This document shows, one piece after another, positions 34,987-43,626 of a DNA stretch of 64,000 bases. The position numbers and the translations under genes are program-made. The notes beneath the pieces are model-generated. The model saw nothing but the letters and a program-made list of their open reading frames with translations. It did no database searches and was not told the DNA's origin. Within the stretch, counting starts at the first letter, position 1, and every line of letters starts with the position of its first letter. Source of the stretch: JBCCGG01 sp039029395 (GTDB lineage: Bacteria > Pseudomonadota > Alphaproteobacteria > Kiloniellales > JAKSDN01); the NCBI GenBank assembly GCA_039029395.1, contig JBCCGG010000001.1, forward strand, positions 186,001 to 250,000, read 5' to 3'.

Positions 34987-35487
34987 TTATGGCTCCGCCT
35001 TTCCCTTTGCCGCCACGGCTTCCAGCGCGTCGCCATCCAAGCGGAAGTACACCTTCTCCTCCTCGCGCCGGGCGCCCAGGCGGTCGTAGAAGGCGAGCGC
35101 CCGGGGGTTGGTGGTCTCTGCCGTCCAGTCGACCCGGCTGCAGTTACGCGCCAGGGCGATCCGGGCCAGTTCCTGGAGGATCTTGGGGCCGATGCCCTGG
35201 CTGCGGGCCGCGGAATGGACGTAGAGATCCTTCAGGGTCAACTGGCCGCCGAGCGTCGGTCCGGGATGGTTGACCGAGAATGTGGCGAAGCCCAGCGTCC
35301 GGCCGTCCGATTCCGCGAGCAGAATCTCGCAGGCCGTACCGGCAGTCATCACGGTTTCTTCCACATAGCGCGCGACCGCCTCGGGATCCCGGGCGCCCGG
35401 GCCGTAGTAATGAACGTAGAGGTCTTTCAGGATCTCGGTGAAGATCGGCCCGTCGGCGGAGTTCGCAAAGCGAAAATGAAGCGTCAT
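34987..35487 (-). CDS. GNAT family N-acetyltransferase
   Basis: A 166-residue single GNAT domain. It has LGFATFSVNHPGP in strand 4, DLYVHSAARSQGIGPKILQELA as the acetyl-CoA pyrophosphate loop (Q/R-x-x-G-x-G/A), and TTNPRALAFYDRLGAR as the C-terminal helix. It closes a same-strand set of five genes (oligopeptidase, D-aminoacylase, DadA-like dehydrogenase), four bases after the DadA-like stop. An amino acid or amine substrate, perhaps for detoxifying D-amino acids by N-acetylation, would fit the context but is only an inference. Confidence 0.85.
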   Translation of the reverse strand: MTLHFRFANSADGPIFTEILKDLYVHYYGPGARDPEAVARYVEETVMTAGTACEILLAESDGRTLGFATFSVNHPGPTLGGQLTLKDLYVHSAARSQGIGPKILQELARIALARNCSRVDWTAETTNPRALAFYDRLGARREEEKVYFRLDGDALEAVAAKGKAEP

Positions 35488-35491
35488 GGCG

Positions 35492-36724
35492 CTAGAACCG
35501 CTCGGCGCTGAAGGGGGCCGGGTCGAGGCCCGGATCGCGCTGGGCCGCTAGGTCGGCGATGATGCGGCCGGTCACCGGACCCTGGGTCATGCCAAGGTGG
35601 CCATGGCCGAAGGCGAAGAAGACGCCCGGGTGGCGCGCGCTCGGGCCGATCACTGGCAGGGAGTCGGGAAAGGAGGGGCGCCGGCCCAGCCAGACGCTCT
35701 GCTCCTCGGCCTCCAAGCTCGGCAGCATGCGCTTTGCCTGGGGGATAAGGGAGCGTATGCGCCGGTAGTCGGGCGGCGCATCGACCCCGGCGAACTCGTC
35801 CTGGCTGGCAATCCGGATGCCGCCTTCCTGGGGCGAGAGGCAGAAGCTCAGCTCGCCGTGCACCGTTGGCCGGCGCAGGCCCGGCTCGGCCGGCGGCAGC
35901 ATCAAATGGTAGCCGCGTTCGGTGTCCAGCGGCAGGGGCGCGCCGAGCTGCTTGGCGAGGCCGCGCGACCAGGCGCCGGCCGCCAGCACGATGATCTCCG
36001 CGTCCAGAGCCTCGTGCGTGGTGCGCACGCGGTAGGGCCGTTCAGCCAAATCGAAGCCGGTTGCCTCGGCCTGCAGCACCGCACCACCACCGGCCGAGAA
36101 GGCCGCCGCCAACTGGCCGGTCATGCGCCCCGGGTTGACCACCAAATCGCAGTCGGGCTGAAAGAATCCGTGCTTGAAGATCGGCGCCAGGCCCGGCTCG
36201 AGCTGGCGGATCTCGTCGGCGTTCAGCACCTCGAACTTTTGGTCGCGCTTGGCCATGAGGGCGCGTTCGGGCGCGCTCCTGCCGAAGCCTTTGTCGGTTT
36301 CGTAGACCTTGAACCAGCCGACCGGCCGCAGCATCTCCTCGGCGCCGGCCAGGCGGGCCAGATCATGCCAGGCGGCGATCACCCCCGTGTTGAGCGCGCA
36401 GAGCGCGTCGGAGATCTCCTCGACCCGCTTGCTGCGGCCGGCTATGAGCGCGCGCAGGAACCAGGGTGCGATCTTCGGCAAGTAGCGCCAGCGCACGACC
36501 ATCGGCCCGAGCGGATCGAGCAGCAGCTTGTGCAGTTGCTTCCAGGTGTCCGGCATAACGACCGGGGCGCTCGCCGTCGCGACGATGCCACCGGCATTGC
36601 CGAAGGAGGTCGCCGTGCCGGGCTCGCGCGGGTCGATTAGGGTGACCTGGTGGCCGTCCCTCTGCAGATAGAGCGCGCAGGACAGACCGACGATGCCGGC
36701 GCCGATGACGACGGCCTTGGCCAT
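35492..36724 (-). CDS. FAD-dependent D-amino acid dehydrogenase (DadA-like)
   Basis: A 410-residue FAD flavoprotein of the DadA type, which oxidises D-amino acids to 2-oxo acids and passes electrons to the respiratory chain. The N-terminal FAD motif is VVIGAGIVGLSCALYLQRDG (residues 5-24), followed by TSFGNAGGIV, which is typical of DadA. The C-terminal FAD part reads WLGRRPSFPDSLPVIGPSAR and then FAFGHGHLGMTQGPVTGR, also family-typical. It is one base downstream of the D-aminoacylase gene. Together they would free D-amino acids from N-acyl forms and oxidise them, for example during turnover of peptidoglycan material. Confidence 0.9.
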   Translation of the reverse strand: MAKAVVIGAGIVGLSCALYLQRDGHQVTLIDPREPGTATSFGNAGGIVATASAPVVMPDTWKQLHKLLLDPLGPMVVRWRYLPKIAPWFLRALIAGRSKRVEEISDALCALNTGVIAAWHDLARLAGAEEMLRPVGWFKVYETDKGFGRSAPERALMAKRDQKFEVLNADEIRQLEPGLAPIFKHGFFQPDCDLVVNPGRMTGQLAAAFSAGGGAVLQAEATGFDLAERPYRVRTTHEALDAEIIVLAAGAWSRGLAKQLGAPLPLDTERGYHLMLPPAEPGLRRPTVHGELSFCLSPQEGGIRIASQDEFAGVDAPPDYRRIRSLIPQAKRMLPSLEAEEQSVWLGRRPSFPDSLPVIGPSARHPGVFFAFGHGHLGMTQGPVTGRIIADLAAQRDPGLDPAPFSAERF

Positions 36725-36725
36725 G

Positions 36726-38171
36726 TCACGAAGCGCGCGCCAGGAAGGCGCCGGGCGTGGCGCCGCTGTGGGCGCCGTCGCGCCACACCGGGGTGCCGTT
36801 GACCAGAACCAGCACGATGCCCTCTGCCGTCTGCTTGGGTTGCTCGAAGGTCGCCCGGTCGCGCACGCTGGCCGGATCGAAGATCACGATGTCGGCGAAA
36901 TGGCCGGGCGCCAGCGTGCCGCGATCCTTAAGCCCGAAGGTTTGGGCGGTCAGCCCGGTCATACGGTGCACCGCCTCTTCCAAACTCAGGACCCCCCGCT
37001 CGCGCACATAGCGGGCGAGCACCCGTGGAAAGGTGCCCCAAAGGCGTGGGTGGGGATGGGGCGCGCCCGGCAGACCGTCGGAGCCGATCATAGTGCGCGA
37101 GTAGGCTATGATCCGCTCTATGTCGGCCTCGTCCATGGACCAGTAGATCGCCCCGGCGGGGTGTAAGCGATCGACCGCCTCGTGTTCCGAGCAGCCCCAC
37201 TCGGCGGCGATCTCGGCCAGGTGCCGGCCGGCGGCCTCGGGGTGCGGGTCTGAGTAGGTCACCATGACGTCGTCGGCCTCGACCATGTACTCGGCCATCA
37301 GCACGGTGGACGATGCGGTGTAGGGATAGACGTCGAGCGCGACTGCCTGGCTTTGGGCCGCCGCCTCGATCGCCGCCAGGGTCTCCGTGCTGCGTCCCCA
37401 GTTGGAGGTGCCCGAGCATTTGTGATGGGAGATCACCACCGCTGTTTCGGCGCGCCGGCCGATCTCCAGGGTCTCCTCGACCGCTGCCAGCACCTGGTCG
37501 CTCTCGTCTCGCATGTGGGAGCAGAAAAGGGCGCCCACCTTGCCTTTCATGTGCTTGGCGATGCCGATCAGCTCGTCGGTCGTGGCGTCCCAGCAATTTG
37601 GATAACCCAGACCGGTGGAGAGACCCAGGCTGCCCTGGTCGAGGGCGGCGGCCAGGCGTTGGCCCATGTCGTCGATCTCGGCCCCGTTGGCCGCCCGCTC
37701 CAGGTCCTCGCCCATGGCCGCGACCCGTAGATTGCCGTGGCCGGTTAGGAGCCCGATGTTGAGCGCCGGCGGGGTCCGTTCCAGCGCTTGGGCATAGCCT
37801 TCGATGGTCGGAAAGTAGTCGACCCCCTCCCGGTCGAGCAGGGGGAAAGGCGGCGGCAGGGGGCCTTTCGGGCTGAGCGGCGCGAGCGAAATGCCGCAGT
37901 TACCGGCGACCACGCTGGTCACCCCTTGGGAAACCTTCTTGGTCATGTCGCGCTCGGCCAAGACGGCGCTGTCGTCGTGGGTGTGGTCGTCGATGAAGCC
38001 GGGCGCAATAGCGAGACCGGTGGCATCGATGGTCTCGTCGGCCCGCCAGTCCGAGAGATCGCCGATGGCGGCGATGCGCGCGCCCTCGACAGCGATGTCG
38101 CCCTTGGTTGCCGGCGCGCCGGTGCCGTCGATCACCTTGGCGCTCCGAATCAGAAGATGGCAGCGCTCCAT
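36726..38171 (-). CDS. D-aminoacylase / N-acyl-D-amino-acid deacylase
   Basis: A 481-residue amidohydrolase-fold enzyme that removes the acyl group from N-acyl-D-amino acids. Metal-binding and signature parts are APGFIDDHTHDDSAVL (the H-x-H after strand 1), SVVAGNCGISLAP with the Cys ligand of this family, GLLTGHGNLRVAA, VVISHHKCSGTSNWGRS, and the Asp block MIGSDGLPGAPHPHPRLWGTF. The C-terminal small beta domain (GTLAPGHFADIVIFDP) is complete. It lies between the peptidase (nine bases upstream) and the DadA-like dehydrogenase (one base downstream), a coherent pathway for D-residue salvage. Confidence 0.93.
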   Translation of the reverse strand: MERCHLLIRSAKVIDGTGAPATKGDIAVEGARIAAIGDLSDWRADETIDATGLAIAPGFIDDHTHDDSAVLAERDMTKKVSQGVTSVVAGNCGISLAPLSPKGPLPPPFPLLDREGVDYFPTIEGYAQALERTPPALNIGLLTGHGNLRVAAMGEDLERAANGAEIDDMGQRLAAALDQGSLGLSTGLGYPNCWDATTDELIGIAKHMKGKVGALFCSHMRDESDQVLAAVEETLEIGRRAETAVVISHHKCSGTSNWGRSTETLAAIEAAAQSQAVALDVYPYTASSTVLMAEYMVEADDVMVTYSDPHPEAAGRHLAEIAAEWGCSEHEAVDRLHPAGAIYWSMDEADIERIIAYSRTMIGSDGLPGAPHPHPRLWGTFPRVLARYVRERGVLSLEEAVHRMTGLTAQTFGLKDRGTLAPGHFADIVIFDPASVRDRATFEQPKQTAEGIVLVLVNGTPVWRDGAHSGATPGAFLARAS

Positions 38172-38180
38172 TGCGATCTC

Positions 38181-39965
38181 CTAGTCGAGGTTTTCCAGCT
38201 CGTCGATGAAGCCGATGATCACGCTGAGGCCCCGGCTCCAGAAGTCCGGGTCCGAGGCATCCAGGCCGAAGGGCGCGAGCAGCTCCTTGTGGCGCTTGGT
38301 GCCACCGGCCTTGAGCATTTCGATGTACTTCTCGGCGAAGCCCTCTTCGGCGTTCTGGTAGACCGCGTAAAGCGAGTTCACCAGGCAGTCGCCGAAGGCG
38401 TAGGCGTAGACGTAGAACGGCACGTGAATGAAGTGAGGGATGTAGGCCCAATAGGACCGGTAGGCCTCGTCCAATGCGACCGAGGGGCCGAGGCTTTCGG
38501 ACTGGGTCTCGAGCCACAAGGCGCCGATCTCGTCGGCGGTCAGCTCGCCCTTGGCCCGGGCGTCGTGCAGGCGTCGCTCGAATTCATGGAAGGCGATCTG
38601 CCGGACCACGGTGTTCAACATATCCTCGACCTTGGAGGCAAGCATGGCCTTGCGCTGCCTTGCGTCGCCTTGCTCGGCCAGCAGGGCCCGGAAGGTCAGC
38701 ATCTCGCCGAACACCGATGCGGTCTCGGCCAGGGTGAGGGGCGTGTCGGCCATCAGCGGGCCCTGGGCGCCAGCCAGGACCTGGTGCACCCCGTGGCCGA
38801 GCTCGTGGGCCAGGGTCATGACATCCCGGGTCTTGCCTTGGTAGTTGAGCAGCAGATAGGGGTGGGCGGCGGGCACGGTCGGGTGGGCAAAGGCGCCGGG
38901 CGCCTTACCGGCGCGCACCGGTGCGTCGATCCAGCTGTTGTCGAAGAAGCGCCCGCCGACCTCGGCGATCTCGGGCGAAAAGCGCCGGTAGGCGCCGAGC
39001 ACCGTGTCGCGCGCCTCGGGCCAGGCGATGACCCGCTCGTCCTGGTCGGGCAGGGGCGCGTTGCGGTCCCAATAGGGCAGCTTGTCGAGCCCGAACCAGC
39101 GCGCTTTCAGCGCGTAGTAGCGGTGGGACAGCTTGGGGTAGGACTGGCGCACCGCGGCGACCAGGGCGTCGACCACTTCGTCTTCCACATAATTCGCCAG
39201 GTTGCGCGAGGAGACCGGGCGCTGGAAGTCGCGCCAGTTGTCCTCGATGGACTTGTCCTTGGCGAGCGTGTTGGTGACCAGGGCGAAGGTCCGCAGGTTC
39301 GCGCTCAAGACCTTCCCGAAGGAGGCCGAAGCCGCTTTGCGCACCGCGCCGTCCGGGTCGGAGAACTTGTTGAGGATCTCGGCGCTGGTCAGCTCCTGGC
39401 CGTCGAGCGGAAAGCGCAGGGCGGCCATGGTCTCGTCGAACAGGCGGGTCCAGGCGGCCCGGCCGGTGACTTGCTTCTCGAGCAGAAGCTTCTCCAGCGC
39501 GTCGTCGAGCTGATGCTCCGCGAGCGCCCGCACGTCGCGCAGCCAAGGGCCGTAGTGGCCAAGCGCTGGGCTTTCTGCTTGCTTTGCCTCGAGCTGCGCG
39601 GCCTCCATGCGGTTGATCTCTAGGGTGAAAAAGAGCAGGTGGCTGGAGATCCCGGTGACGCGCTCTTGGATCGACTGATAGAAGCGGCCGATCTCCGGGT
39701 CGCTCATGTCGCCGGAGTAGACCAGCTGGGCGTAGCTCATGAGCCGCCCCAGGGTCTCCTGGACCTGCTCGTAGGCCTTGACGGCGGCGGCCAGTTGATC
39801 GCCGGAATGCGTCGCCAGCTTGCCCTGGTGCTGTTCGGCGAAATCTTTTGCGGCCTGATCGGCACCGGCTAGATCACGCTCAAGGGCCTCCGAGCGGGGC
39901 CCCGGGTAGAGGTCCGCCAGGTCCCATTCGGGTAGCTCGCCCAGGTGCGGCTGGTCTGTCGTCAC
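38181..39965 (-). CDS. pepF: M3 family oligoendopeptidase F
   Basis: A 594-residue cytosolic zinc metallopeptidase of the PepF type that cuts oligopeptides of 7-17 residues. The zinc site is TLAHELGHGVHQVLA (about residue 385), with the third ligand Glu in the downstream block TLAETASVFGEML. The N-terminal helical part (WDLADLYPG) and TNTLAKDKSIEDNWRDFQRPVSSRNL-like middle section match the family; the latter is shown here only by its key blocks DNWR and RP-x-S-S-R. No signal peptide. It heads the gene set for peptide and D-amino acid use that runs down to 34,987. Confidence 0.94.
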   Translation of the reverse strand: MTTDQPHLGELPEWDLADLYPGPRSEALERDLAGADQAAKDFAEQHQGKLATHSGDQLAAAVKAYEQVQETLGRLMSYAQLVYSGDMSDPEIGRFYQSIQERVTGISSHLLFFTLEINRMEAAQLEAKQAESPALGHYGPWLRDVRALAEHQLDDALEKLLLEKQVTGRAAWTRLFDETMAALRFPLDGQELTSAEILNKFSDPDGAVRKAASASFGKVLSANLRTFALVTNTLAKDKSIEDNWRDFQRPVSSRNLANYVEDEVVDALVAAVRQSYPKLSHRYYALKARWFGLDKLPYWDRNAPLPDQDERVIAWPEARDTVLGAYRRFSPEIAEVGGRFFDNSWIDAPVRAGKAPGAFAHPTVPAAHPYLLLNYQGKTRDVMTLAHELGHGVHQVLAGAQGPLMADTPLTLAETASVFGEMLTFRALLAEQGDARQRKAMLASKVEDMLNTVVRQIAFHEFERRLHDARAKGELTADEIGALWLETQSESLGPSVALDEAYRSYWAYIPHFIHVPFYVYAYAFGDCLVNSLYAVYQNAEEGFAEKYIEMLKAGGTKRHKELLAPFGLDASDPDFWSRGLSVIIGFIDELENLD

Positions 39966-40095
39966 GGTCGTTTCTCCTTCGCCTGTTGCGCGCCATCTTG
40001 ACCCAAGGCGGTATAGGCCGCCATAACGTTAGGGCCAAGTGATAATAAGACTCCGATGACGCGGCTTTGATCCCGCGTCGATTCGGGCAGGAGGC

Positions 40096-41892
40096 ATGAT
40101 GGACTATCAGGCCTGTCCCGGCCTTACGGCGATGTTCTTCGACCAGGCGCAGGCGCTTGGTGACAAGCCCTTTCTCTGGTTCAAGAAAGACGGCGCCTAT
40201 CGCCCGATGAGCTGGGCCGAGACCGCCCAGCGGGTCAAGGATCTGTCCCGCGGCCTGCGCGCGCTGGGTCTGGAGCCGGGTGAGCGGGTGCTGCTGGTCT
40301 CGGAGAACCGGCCCGAGTGGCTGATCGCCGACATCGCGATCATGGCGGCCGGCGGGATCTCGGTGCCGGCCTATACCACCAACACCGAGGACGACCACAA
40401 TCATATCCTGACCAACAGTGGTGCCGCGGGCGCGATCGTCTCCACCGCGGCGCTCGCCAAACGCCTGCTGCCGGCGGCGATCGATGCGCCGGACTGCAGG
40501 TGGGCGGTCGGCCTGGATCCCCTCGAGGTTCAGCAGGAGCTGCCGCTCGAGGTGCACACCTGGGCCGAGGTCGAGGCGCGCGGCCGGGAGATGCCCGACG
40601 ACGTGGCCGAGCTGGTCGCCAAGGCCAAGCGCGACGACGTCGCCTGCTTCATCTATACCTCGGGCACCGGCGGTGCGCCCAAGGGTGTCATGCTGAGCCA
40701 CGGCAACATCCTGTGCAACTGCATGGGCGCCGAGGACCTGCTGCGCAAGATTGGCCTGGGCGACGAGGTCTTTCTCTGCTTCCTGCCGCTCTCCCACTCC
40801 TACGAGCACACCGGGGGCATGTTCTTTCCGATCTCGATCGGCGCCCAGATCTACTATGCCGAGAGCGTCGAGCAGCTGCTCAACAATCTGGCCGAGGTGC
40901 GCCCGACCATCATGACCGCCGTGCCCCGGCTTTATGAGTCCATGTACCTGCGTATCGAGCGCGGCCTGAAGAAGGAAAAGCCGCTCAAGCAGAAGCTGTT
41001 CGGCAAGGCGGTCGAGCTAGGCCGCAAGCGCTATCATGCGCCTTCCAGCCTAGGCTTGGGTGAGAAACTGACCGACAAGCTGCTCGACCGCCTGGTGCGC
41101 GACAAGATCCGCCAGCGCTTCGGTGGCCGCCTGAAGGCCATGGTCTCGGGCGGCGCGGCGCTCAACGTGGAGATCGGCACCTACTTCACGGCGCTGGGGT
41201 TGCCCGTGCTGCAGGGCTACGGCCAGACCGAGGCCTCGCCGGTGATCTCGGCCAACCCGCCGGGCAAGGTCAAGATGGAGACTGTCGGCCCGCCGCTCAA
41301 GGGGGTCACGGTCAAGATCGCCGACGACGGCGAGATCCTGGTCTCGGGCGAGCTGGTCATGAAGGGCTACTGGCAGGCCGAGGAGGCGACCGCCGAGACC
41401 GTGCGCGACGGCTGGCTGCACACCGGCGACATCGGCGAGATCGACCAAGACGGCTACATCAAGATCACCGACCGCAAGAAAGACCTGATCGTGCTCTCAG
41501 GCGGCGACAATATCTCGCCGGCACGGGTCGAGAGCTTCATCACGCTCGAGCCGGAGGTCGCGCAGGTGATGGTCTATGGCGACAAGCGGCCCCACCTGGT
41601 GGCGCTCGTCGTGCCCGACGAGGCCTTCGTGACGGCCTGGGCCAAGGAGGCCGGCAAGAACGGCGGCCTGGCCGAGCTGGCCGAGGACGCGGACCTGCGC
41701 GATGCCCTTTCCAAGGTGCTCGACCGGGTCAACCAGCGGCTTTCCAACCTGGAGAAGGTGCGCCGCTTCAAGGTGCTGGCCGAGCCCTTCTCGGTAGACA
41801 ACGAGATGCTGACCCCGACGCTCAAGATCCGCCGCCACAAGATCCGCGCGACCTACGGCGAGGCGCTGGAGGGGCTGTACGGGAAGAAGTAG
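40096..41892 (+). CDS. Long-chain fatty acid--CoA ligase (AMP-dependent synthetase)
   Basis: A 598-residue adenylate-forming ligase of the long-chain acyl-CoA synthetase kind. Motifs are the P-loop FIYTSGTGGAPKGVMLSHGN (about residue 188), LQGYGQTEASPV (A5), GWLHTGDIGEID with the ribose-binding Asp (A7), and ITDRKKDLIVLSGGDNISPA (A8 hinge). The C-terminal Lys region (TPTLKIRRHKIRATY) is present. The length matches eukaryote-like FadD/ACSL proteins found in many alphaproteobacteria. Upstream is AGGAGG before tandem ATGs at 40096 and 40099. It probably activates fatty acids for beta-oxidation or lipid synthesis. Confidence 0.93.
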   Translation: MMDYQACPGLTAMFFDQAQALGDKPFLWFKKDGAYRPMSWAETAQRVKDLSRGLRALGLEPGERVLLVSENRPEWLIADIAIMAAGGISVPAYTTNTEDDHNHILTNSGAAGAIVSTAALAKRLLPAAIDAPDCRWAVGLDPLEVQQELPLEVHTWAEVEARGREMPDDVAELVAKAKRDDVACFIYTSGTGGAPKGVMLSHGNILCNCMGAEDLLRKIGLGDEVFLCFLPLSHSYEHTGGMFFPISIGAQIYYAESVEQLLNNLAEVRPTIMTAVPRLYESMYLRIERGLKKEKPLKQKLFGKAVELGRKRYHAPSSLGLGEKLTDKLLDRLVRDKIRQRFGGRLKAMVSGGAALNVEIGTYFTALGLPVLQGYGQTEASPVISANPPGKVKMETVGPPLKGVTVKIADDGEILVSGELVMKGYWQAEEATAETVRDGWLHTGDIGEIDQDGYIKITDRKKDLIVLSGGDNISPARVESFITLEPEVAQVMVYGDKRPHLVALVVPDEAFVTAWAKEAGKNGGLAELAEDADLRDALSKVLDRVNQRLSNLEKVRRFKVLAEPFSVDNEMLTPTLKIRRHKIRATYGEALEGLYGKK

Positions 41893-41953
41893 GGGGCTGG
41901 ACGCCGAAACTACGAGCGAATTGTTTGATCAAGTCGAAGGCCGCGTTGTGTCA

Positions 41954-42535
41954 TTAACTGTCGGTGATCTCGCCAACTGTGCACGATTGGATTTGTTCCA
42001 ACTCCGCTAGTTTGCGCCGAGCTTCCTCTAACTCCTCCAATGCGTTCGGGTCAGTTTTGTCGATGCCGAAAGAGCCGCTGAACCGACGCTGCTCCGGCCA
42101 AACCGCAAAACCGGCACGGAGTTTGGATAGCCGACGTTCGAACAACTCAATGTCAGCGCCCTCGGTCAAAACTATCTCGAACGTGAAGCCGATTTGAGGT
42201 GGCAAGGGTCTGGCCCTTACCTCGAGTTTCTTCTGAAAGGCCTTGCTTTGCCATTTGTACCTACGAAAGCGCTTTACGCAGTAAGGCTCCAGCCAAATCG
42301 TGTCCGGGCCGACTTTGGCAAACAGATCCAACTCGAGACAGCCGACCGCGTCGAAGGCCACGATCTGAAAGGTGTAGCCTACGGCCTTTGAGAAGGCCGC
42401 TTTCGACTCCATCGGCAAGTTTGAGACAGAGAGCGGAACCATCAGCACGCGAACCCAATCGCCGATCTTGAGATCTTTGCCGTCCATGTCCCGGGGAAAA
42501 TGCTTCGCCATCACCAGATAGAAACATGCGTGCAT
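41954..42535 (-). CDS. Hypothetical protein, lower GC than neighbours
   Basis: A 193-residue protein without a recognised family. It has a KDLKIGDWVRV motif near the N-terminus, reminiscent of small SH3-like barrels. A mixed alpha/beta middle contains WLEPYCVKRFRRYKW, and a helical C-terminus (LEELEEARRKLAELEQIQ) could form a coiled coil. Base composition is lower in GC than the flanking genes, so it may have arrived by transfer. Two starts are possible: ATG 42535 (MHACFYL) or ATG 42511 (MAKHFPRDMDG). Neither has a strong ribosome binding site, though the second gives a more typical soluble N-terminus. Confidence 0.65.
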   Translation of the reverse strand: MHACFYLVMAKHFPRDMDGKDLKIGDWVRVLMVPLSVSNLPMESKAAFSKAVGYTFQIVAFDAVGCLELDLFAKVGPDTIWLEPYCVKRFRRYKWQSKAFQKKLEVRARPLPPQIGFTFEIVLTEGADIELFERRLSKLRAGFAVWPEQRRFSGSFGIDKTDPNALEELEEARRKLAELEQIQSCTVGEITDS

Positions 42536-42654
42536 TCAATCGAGCAATGTGGATCCTATCGGATTGTACATTTGAGATCGGCGGGCACCGGCACCAACTA
42601 TGAATCGGCAGATCCCTTCCGCCCGCCTTGCATAGGGAGGCACTTGAGGAGTCC

Positions 42655-43554
42655 ATGACCGCGACCGCCGCCCGCGCCCCCAGCATTGGCCTCGCGACCC
42701 TCCTGGTCAGCCTTTCGGCGATCGGCTTTGGCCTGGTGCCCTGGTTCGCCAAGGGCCTGCTCGCCGCCGGGCTGGACAGCGCGGCGGTCGCCTTCTACCG
42801 CTTCCTGCTGGCCGGGATAGTCCTCCTGCCCTTCCTGGCGCTGGCGCCCGAAAAGCGGGCGGCGACGCTCTGGGCGGTCGCGACCGGGGCCGCGGTCGCG
42901 CTCGGCTGGATCGGCTATGTGGAGGCGCTCAAGGTCGCGCCGGTCGCCACGGTCGGCGTAATCTACATGACCTATCCGCTCTTCACCCTGATGATCGCCT
43001 GGGCCTGGCAGCGCCTGAAGCCCAGTCCGCGGGCACTCGGCGGCGGCGTCCTGGTGCTGGCGGCGGCAACCCTCGCCCTGGCGCCGGCCTTGCTTCTGCC
43101 CGATGCCCTGGGGCCCCTGCTGCTCGCCTTCGCGGCGCCGATCACCTTCGGCTTTGGGATCACGATCTTGACCACTAAGCTGCTCGCCTTGAGCGCGGTC
43201 GAGCGGGCCTCGGGCTTCTTTGTCGGCGCGGTGCTCGGCCTTTTGCCCCTGGTCGCGAGCCTGGACTCAAGCCAACTGATCCCGGCGGCGGCCGGCGACT
43301 GGCTGCTGATCGTCGGTATCGCCATCGTCACCTCGCTCCTGCCCAACGTGGCCTACGCCTACGCGGCGCCCTTCATCGGCCCGGGCCGCACGGCCATGGC
43401 CGGCAGCATCGAGCTGCCCACCATGTTCGCGCTCGCCTGGCTCGCCTTCGGGGAAGCGCTGACCTGGCCCCAGCTGATCGCCGGCGCCCTGGTGGTGGTC
43501 GCGATCGTGATCACGCCGGCGGTTCGGCCCGTCTCCTCTCACCCCGCACCTTGA
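42655..43554 (+). CDS. EamA/DMT family transporter
   Basis: A 299-residue inner-membrane protein with ten hydrophobic segments in two EamA repeats. Typical blocks are FGLVPWFAKGLLAAGLDSAA followed by FYRFLLAG in helix 1-2, TVGVIYMTYPLFTLM in helix 4, and SIELPTMFALAWLAFGEALT in the second repeat. It differs clearly in sequence from the other two EamA proteins here (22,127 and 62,050). The ATG at 42655 follows GAGGAG; the frame to 42628 is not supported. Substrate unknown. Confidence 0.88.
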   Translation: MTATAARAPSIGLATLLVSLSAIGFGLVPWFAKGLLAAGLDSAAVAFYRFLLAGIVLLPFLALAPEKRAATLWAVATGAAVALGWIGYVEALKVAPVATVGVIYMTYPLFTLMIAWAWQRLKPSPRALGGGVLVLAAATLALAPALLLPDALGPLLLAFAAPITFGFGITILTTKLLALSAVERASGFFVGAVLGLLPLVASLDSSQLIPAAAGDWLLIVGIAIVTSLLPNVAYAYAAPFIGPGRTAMAGSIELPTMFALAWLAFGEALTWPQLIAGALVVVAIVITPAVRPVSSHPAP

Positions 43555-43626
43555 CGGCGCTAGCTTCACGCCACATCTACTTCTCAGGAGTCACAACCTC
43601 GGCGGGCCCTTTGGGAGGCACTGCTC

